A stretch of DNA of 8,694 nucleotides from Candidatus Aminicenantota bacterium (lineage in GTDB: Bacteria > Acidobacteriota > UBA6911 > RPQK01 > JAJDTT01): contig JAPOYZ010000463.1 in the NCBI GenBank assembly GCA_026706325.1, forward strand, positions 1-8,694. The letters run 5' to 3'. The notes under the pieces were generated by a model, which was not told the DNA's origin, did not search any database, and saw only the letters and a list, made by a program, of their open reading frames with translations. Made by a program: the position numbers and the translations under genes. Shown here piece by piece: positions 6,867 to 8,694 of this stretch. Position 1 is the first letter of the stretch, and every line of letters starts with the position of its first letter.

Positions 6867-6905
6867 CCGCGGCGCCATGCCGCGGGACACGGCGGCAACC
6901 GCCGT
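6867..6905 (+). promoter_or_regulatory. Two tandem GC-rich hairpins in the LsrF-like gene leader
   Basis: The first hairpin pairs CCGCGG (6867-6872) with CCGCGG (6880-6885) around a seven-base loop. The second pairs ACGGCGG (6889-6895) with CCGCCGT (6899-6905) around the loop CAA. Both lie between the predicted transcript start and the ribosome binding site. No T run follows, so they are more likely to affect RNA stability or translation than to terminate transcription. Confidence 0.4.
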
Positions 6906-6944
6906 CCAAGATCCGTCCCACGCCAGCGAAAGGAGCAACGACTC

Positions 6945-7838
6945 ATGCCCGATGCAGACCAGCCAGGCGAAGCCAAAAGATTCTACAGGGATGTCCCCGC
7001 AACCAATAAACCCTTCTTTCTGAAGGGATCCAACTCTCTGGACTGGGGAATGCAGAACCGCCTTTCGCGGATCTTCAACCCGGCCTCGGGGCGGACCGTC
7101 ATGCTGGCCATCGACCATGGCTACTTCATGGGTCCGACCACCGGCCTGGAACGGATCGACGTACGCATCGTCCCCATCCTGGACTATTGCGACGCCCTGA
7201 TGCTGACCCGGGGAATCCTGCGCACCACCATCCCCTCCAGCTTCGGCCGCGGAACCGTGCTCCGGGCCAGCGGCGGCCCCAGCATCCTCAAGGAGCTTTC
7301 CGACGAGCAACTCGCCCTGGACATCGAGGACGGTCTCCGGGCCAACGCCGCGGCCCTGGCGGTCCAAGTCTTCATCGGAGGGGAGTACGAGAGCCAGTCG
7401 GTCCTGAACATGACCCGGCTCGTCGATCTGGGCAACCGCTATGGAATGCCGGTTCTGGCGGTGACGGCAGTGGGCCACGAGATGGAGCGGAACGCCAGGT
7501 ATTTCCGGCTCGCCTGCAGGATGTGCGCCGAGCTCGGGGCTCACATCGTCAAGAGCTACTACATTCCCCACGGTTTCGAGACCGTGACCTCCACCTGTCC
7601 CGTCCCCATGGTCATGGCCGGGGGCAAGAAGCTGCCCGAGTTGGACGCCCTCACCATGGCCTACAACGCGGTGCAGCAGGGAGCGTCAGGCGTGGATATG
7701 GGCCGCAACATCTTCCAGAGCGACACGCCCGTAGCCATGATCCAGGCGATCCGCCAGGTGGTCCACAACCAGTTGAAGCCGAGCCACGCCTACGAGCTGT
7801 ACCAGGACCTGAGAGCCGAGAGCCTGGCCGCGACCTGA
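6945..7838 (+). CDS. LsrF-type class I aldolase / thiolase (DeoC/FbaB-like fold)
   Basis: The 297-residue product aligns closely by eye with E. coli LsrF along its whole length. LsrF transfers an acetyl group from 3-hydroxy-2,4-pentanedione-5-phosphate (from autoinducer-2) to CoA. Shared blocks are SLDWGMQNRLSRIFNP (31-46), VMLAIDHGYFMGPTTGLERID (split around 52-72), TRGILR (88-93), RASGGPSIL (107-115), AGGKKLPE (225-232) and GASGVDMGRNIFQSD (246-260). The Schiff-base lysine lies in HIVKSYY at K203. ATG 6945 fits the family length and has AAAGGAG nine to ten bases upstream; the frame is open far upstream but lacks any family match there. No Lsr transporter, kinase or regulator is nearby, so the natural substrate may differ, for example another phosphorylated ketose. 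It is followed 114 bases on by a class II aldolase gene on the same strand. Confidence 0.9.
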   Translation: MPDADQPGEAKRFYRDVPATNKPFFLKGSNSLDWGMQNRLSRIFNPASGRTVMLAIDHGYFMGPTTGLERIDVRIVPILDYCDALMLTRGILRTTIPSSFGRGTVLRASGGPSILKELSDEQLALDIEDGLRANAAALAVQVFIGGEYESQSVLNMTRLVDLGNRYGMPVLAVTAVGHEMERNARYFRLACRMCAELGAHIVKSYYIPHGFETVTSTCPVPMVMAGGKKLPELDALTMAYNAVQQGASGVDMGRNIFQSDTPVAMIQAIRQVVHNQLKPSHAYELYQDLRAESLAAT

Positions 7839-7898
7839 TTGTCGGCCGCCGTCGGGACACGCGCGTTCTCCGCCAGGTTCGGCTTCGACGATCCGATT

Positions 7899-7913
7899 CC
7901 GGCCCGCGGCCGG
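7899..7913 (+). repeat. Short GC hairpin between LsrF-like and aldolase genes
   Basis: CCGGCC and GGCCGG form a perfect six-base stem with a three-base loop, 61 bases after the LsrF-like stop. There is no T run. It could act as an RNA-processing or stability element between two cotranscribed genes, or be a chance product of high GC. Confidence 0.25.
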
Positions 7914-7952
7914 TGCGGGCGGGACGGCCCAAGAAACCACGGAACACCGAAA

Positions 7953-8694
7953 ATGAACAGCCGTTGGTCCGACCAGGAGGCCGAGCGGTTCGTCGACCGT
8001 TACGCCCGCCGGTGGGGCCGTGACCTGGCGCTGAGAACCTATACGTCACGCCTCCTGGGAGGGGAACCCTCTCTCGTCCTGCACGGGGGCGGCAACACTT
8101 CGGTCAAGACCGAAATCACGAATCTGCTGCAAGACCGGGTCTCCGCCCTCATGGTGAAGGCCTCCGGACACGACCTCGCCCGGATCGAGCCCGAAGGACA
8201 CACGGGACTGGACCTGAGCCACCTGATCCGCCTCCGGAATCTGGAGCGCCTCGACGACCGGCAGATGGTGGACGAGTTCATGACCCACCGGCTGGATCCC
8301 AGGTCGCGGGTCCCTTCCATCGAGACCCTGGTGCACGCCTTCCTTCCTCCCAAGTTCATCGATCACTGTCATGCCGACGCCATTCTGGCGCTGACCAATC
8401 AACCCGACGGAGAAGCGCTGGTCCGGGACGCCCTGGGCGGCCATGTCCTGATCCTGGACTACTTCGAACCGGGGTTCTCCCTGGCCAAGGCATCGGCCGC
8501 CGCGTTCCACCATCATCCGAAACGGACGGGCATGGTCTGGATGCGGCACGGGCTGCTCACCTGGGGAGAGACGGCCCGGGAGTCTTACGAGGCCACGATC
8601 GACCTGGGGAGCCGAGCCGAAGCCTTCCTGGAACGGCAGGCCCCCCGGTCCCTCACCTTGCGGGTCCACACCCCCCCGGCGAACGCGCCGCCCA
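7953..8694 (+). CDS. Class II aldolase, N-terminal part (probable aldolase/short-chain dehydrogenase fusion), truncated by window edge
   Basis: Translation from ATG 7953 is open to the last base, giving 247 residues of an incomplete protein. LHGGGNTSVK (43-52) is the phosphate-binding loop of class II aldolase/adducin-fold enzymes. SIETLVHAFLP (122-132) holds the likely catalytic Glu124. The zinc ligands appear as His138 and His140 in DHCHAD and His199 in WMRHGLLTWG. The ample N-terminal length and these motifs match the bifunctional rhamnulose-1-phosphate aldolase/lactaldehyde dehydrogenase-type fusions, whose Rossmann domain would lie beyond the window. The reaction is expected to split a ketose-1-phosphate into dihydroxyacetone phosphate and an aldehyde. 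The ribosome binding site is weak (GGAA nine bases upstream). An in-frame TTG at 7839 would add 38 residues without family likeness. Confidence 0.88.
   Translation, partial: MNSRWSDQEAERFVDRYARRWGRDLALRTYTSRLLGGEPSLVLHGGGNTSVKTEITNLLQDRVSALMVKASGHDLARIEPEGHTGLDLSHLIRLRNLERLDDRQMVDEFMTHRLDPRSRVPSIETLVHAFLPPKFIDHCHADAILALTNQPDGEALVRDALGGHVLILDYFEPGFSLAKASAAAFHHHPKRTGMVWMRHGLLTWGETARESYEATIDLGSRAEAFLERQAPRSLTLRVHTPPANAPP

Larger units (their letters stand above)
6588..6944. other. Divergent intergenic region between CehA-like and LsrF-like genes
   Basis: These 357 bases contain no coding frame that resembles a protein. They hold the ribosome binding sites of both flanking genes, a good promoter for the right-hand gene at 6825-6853, two tandem hairpins in its leader (6867-6905), and a weak promoter with a small palindrome for the left-hand gene at 6675-6704. 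Confidence 0.8.

Noticed and set aside
4719..6944. 2226 bases open in the LsrF frame upstream of its ATG, antisense to the CehA-like gene
   Set aside because: LsrF homology begins right after ATG 6945, which has a ribosome binding site and promoter. The upstream part has no recognisable domain and shadows the CehA-like gene.
7839..7952. TTG-initiated 38-codon extension of the class II aldolase directly after the LsrF-like stop
   Set aside because: The added residues are Arg/Gly-rich with no likeness to the family, and ATG 7953 gives the expected N-terminus.
7187..8023. Plus-strand frame of 278 codons overlapping the LsrF-like gene and the start of the aldolase
   Set aside because: Arg/Gly/Pro-rich frame-shifted shadow without motifs.

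Overview
The window reads as a GC-rich Gram-negative bacterial chromosome segment. Three products carry clear Sec-type signal peptides, and one is an outer-membrane beta-barrel ending in an aromatic residue. The mix of genes (a large CehA/McbA-type secreted PHP hydrolase, a di-haem DUF1111 oxidoreductase, a bS22/COX24-type micro-protein) would suit Acidobacteriota or a related phylum. That placement is an inference from gene content only. No mobile element, CRISPR array, tRNA or rRNA was seen.

Layout. (1) 38-130, minus: a 30-codon gene for a very basic bS22 / AURKAIP1-COX24-like ribosomal peptide, followed by a terminator-like hairpin that overlaps its stop codon. (2) 395-892, plus: rnhA, ribonuclease HI with all catalytic residues. 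Bases 131-394 between these divergent genes hold only a weak promoter candidate for the micro-gene. (3) 4047 down to 985, minus: a tight three-gene operon encoding an outer-membrane porin-like barrel, a stand-alone CuA-type cupredoxin and a two-haem DHOR oxidoreductase. The genes are separated by 11 and 19 bases. The operon is preceded by a good sigma70-like promoter embedded in two overlapping perfect palindromes with TTTAG/CTAAA halves, an arrangement like DtxR/IdeR/MntR metal-sensor operators. A hairpin at 932-964 lies between the operon and the convergent rnhA. (4) 6587 down to 4161, minus: an 808-residue exported CehA/McbA-type metallohydrolase. (5) A 357-base divergent intergenic region holds a good promoter and a structured leader for the next gene. 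(6) 6945-7838, plus: an LsrF-type class I aldolase/thiolase. (7) 7953 to the right edge, plus: the N-terminal half of a class II aldolase, probably the fused aldolase/short-chain dehydrogenase of the rhamnulose-phosphate aldolase type.

How they may work together. The porin, CuA protein and di-haem protein form a spatial series from outer membrane to periplasm, and all depend on iron or copper. With the metal-sensor-like operator, the simplest hypothesis is a metal-responsive envelope module for metal uptake or redox conversion. This is the best candidate in the window for an undescribed system, and its function is not shown by sequence alone. The LsrF homologue and class II aldolase look like successive genes of a sugar or sugar-phosphate catabolic unit, with no visible Lsr transport or kinase genes. 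Codon-level openness on the opposite strand is very high throughout, so many long antisense frames exist; they were judged to be GC artefacts.
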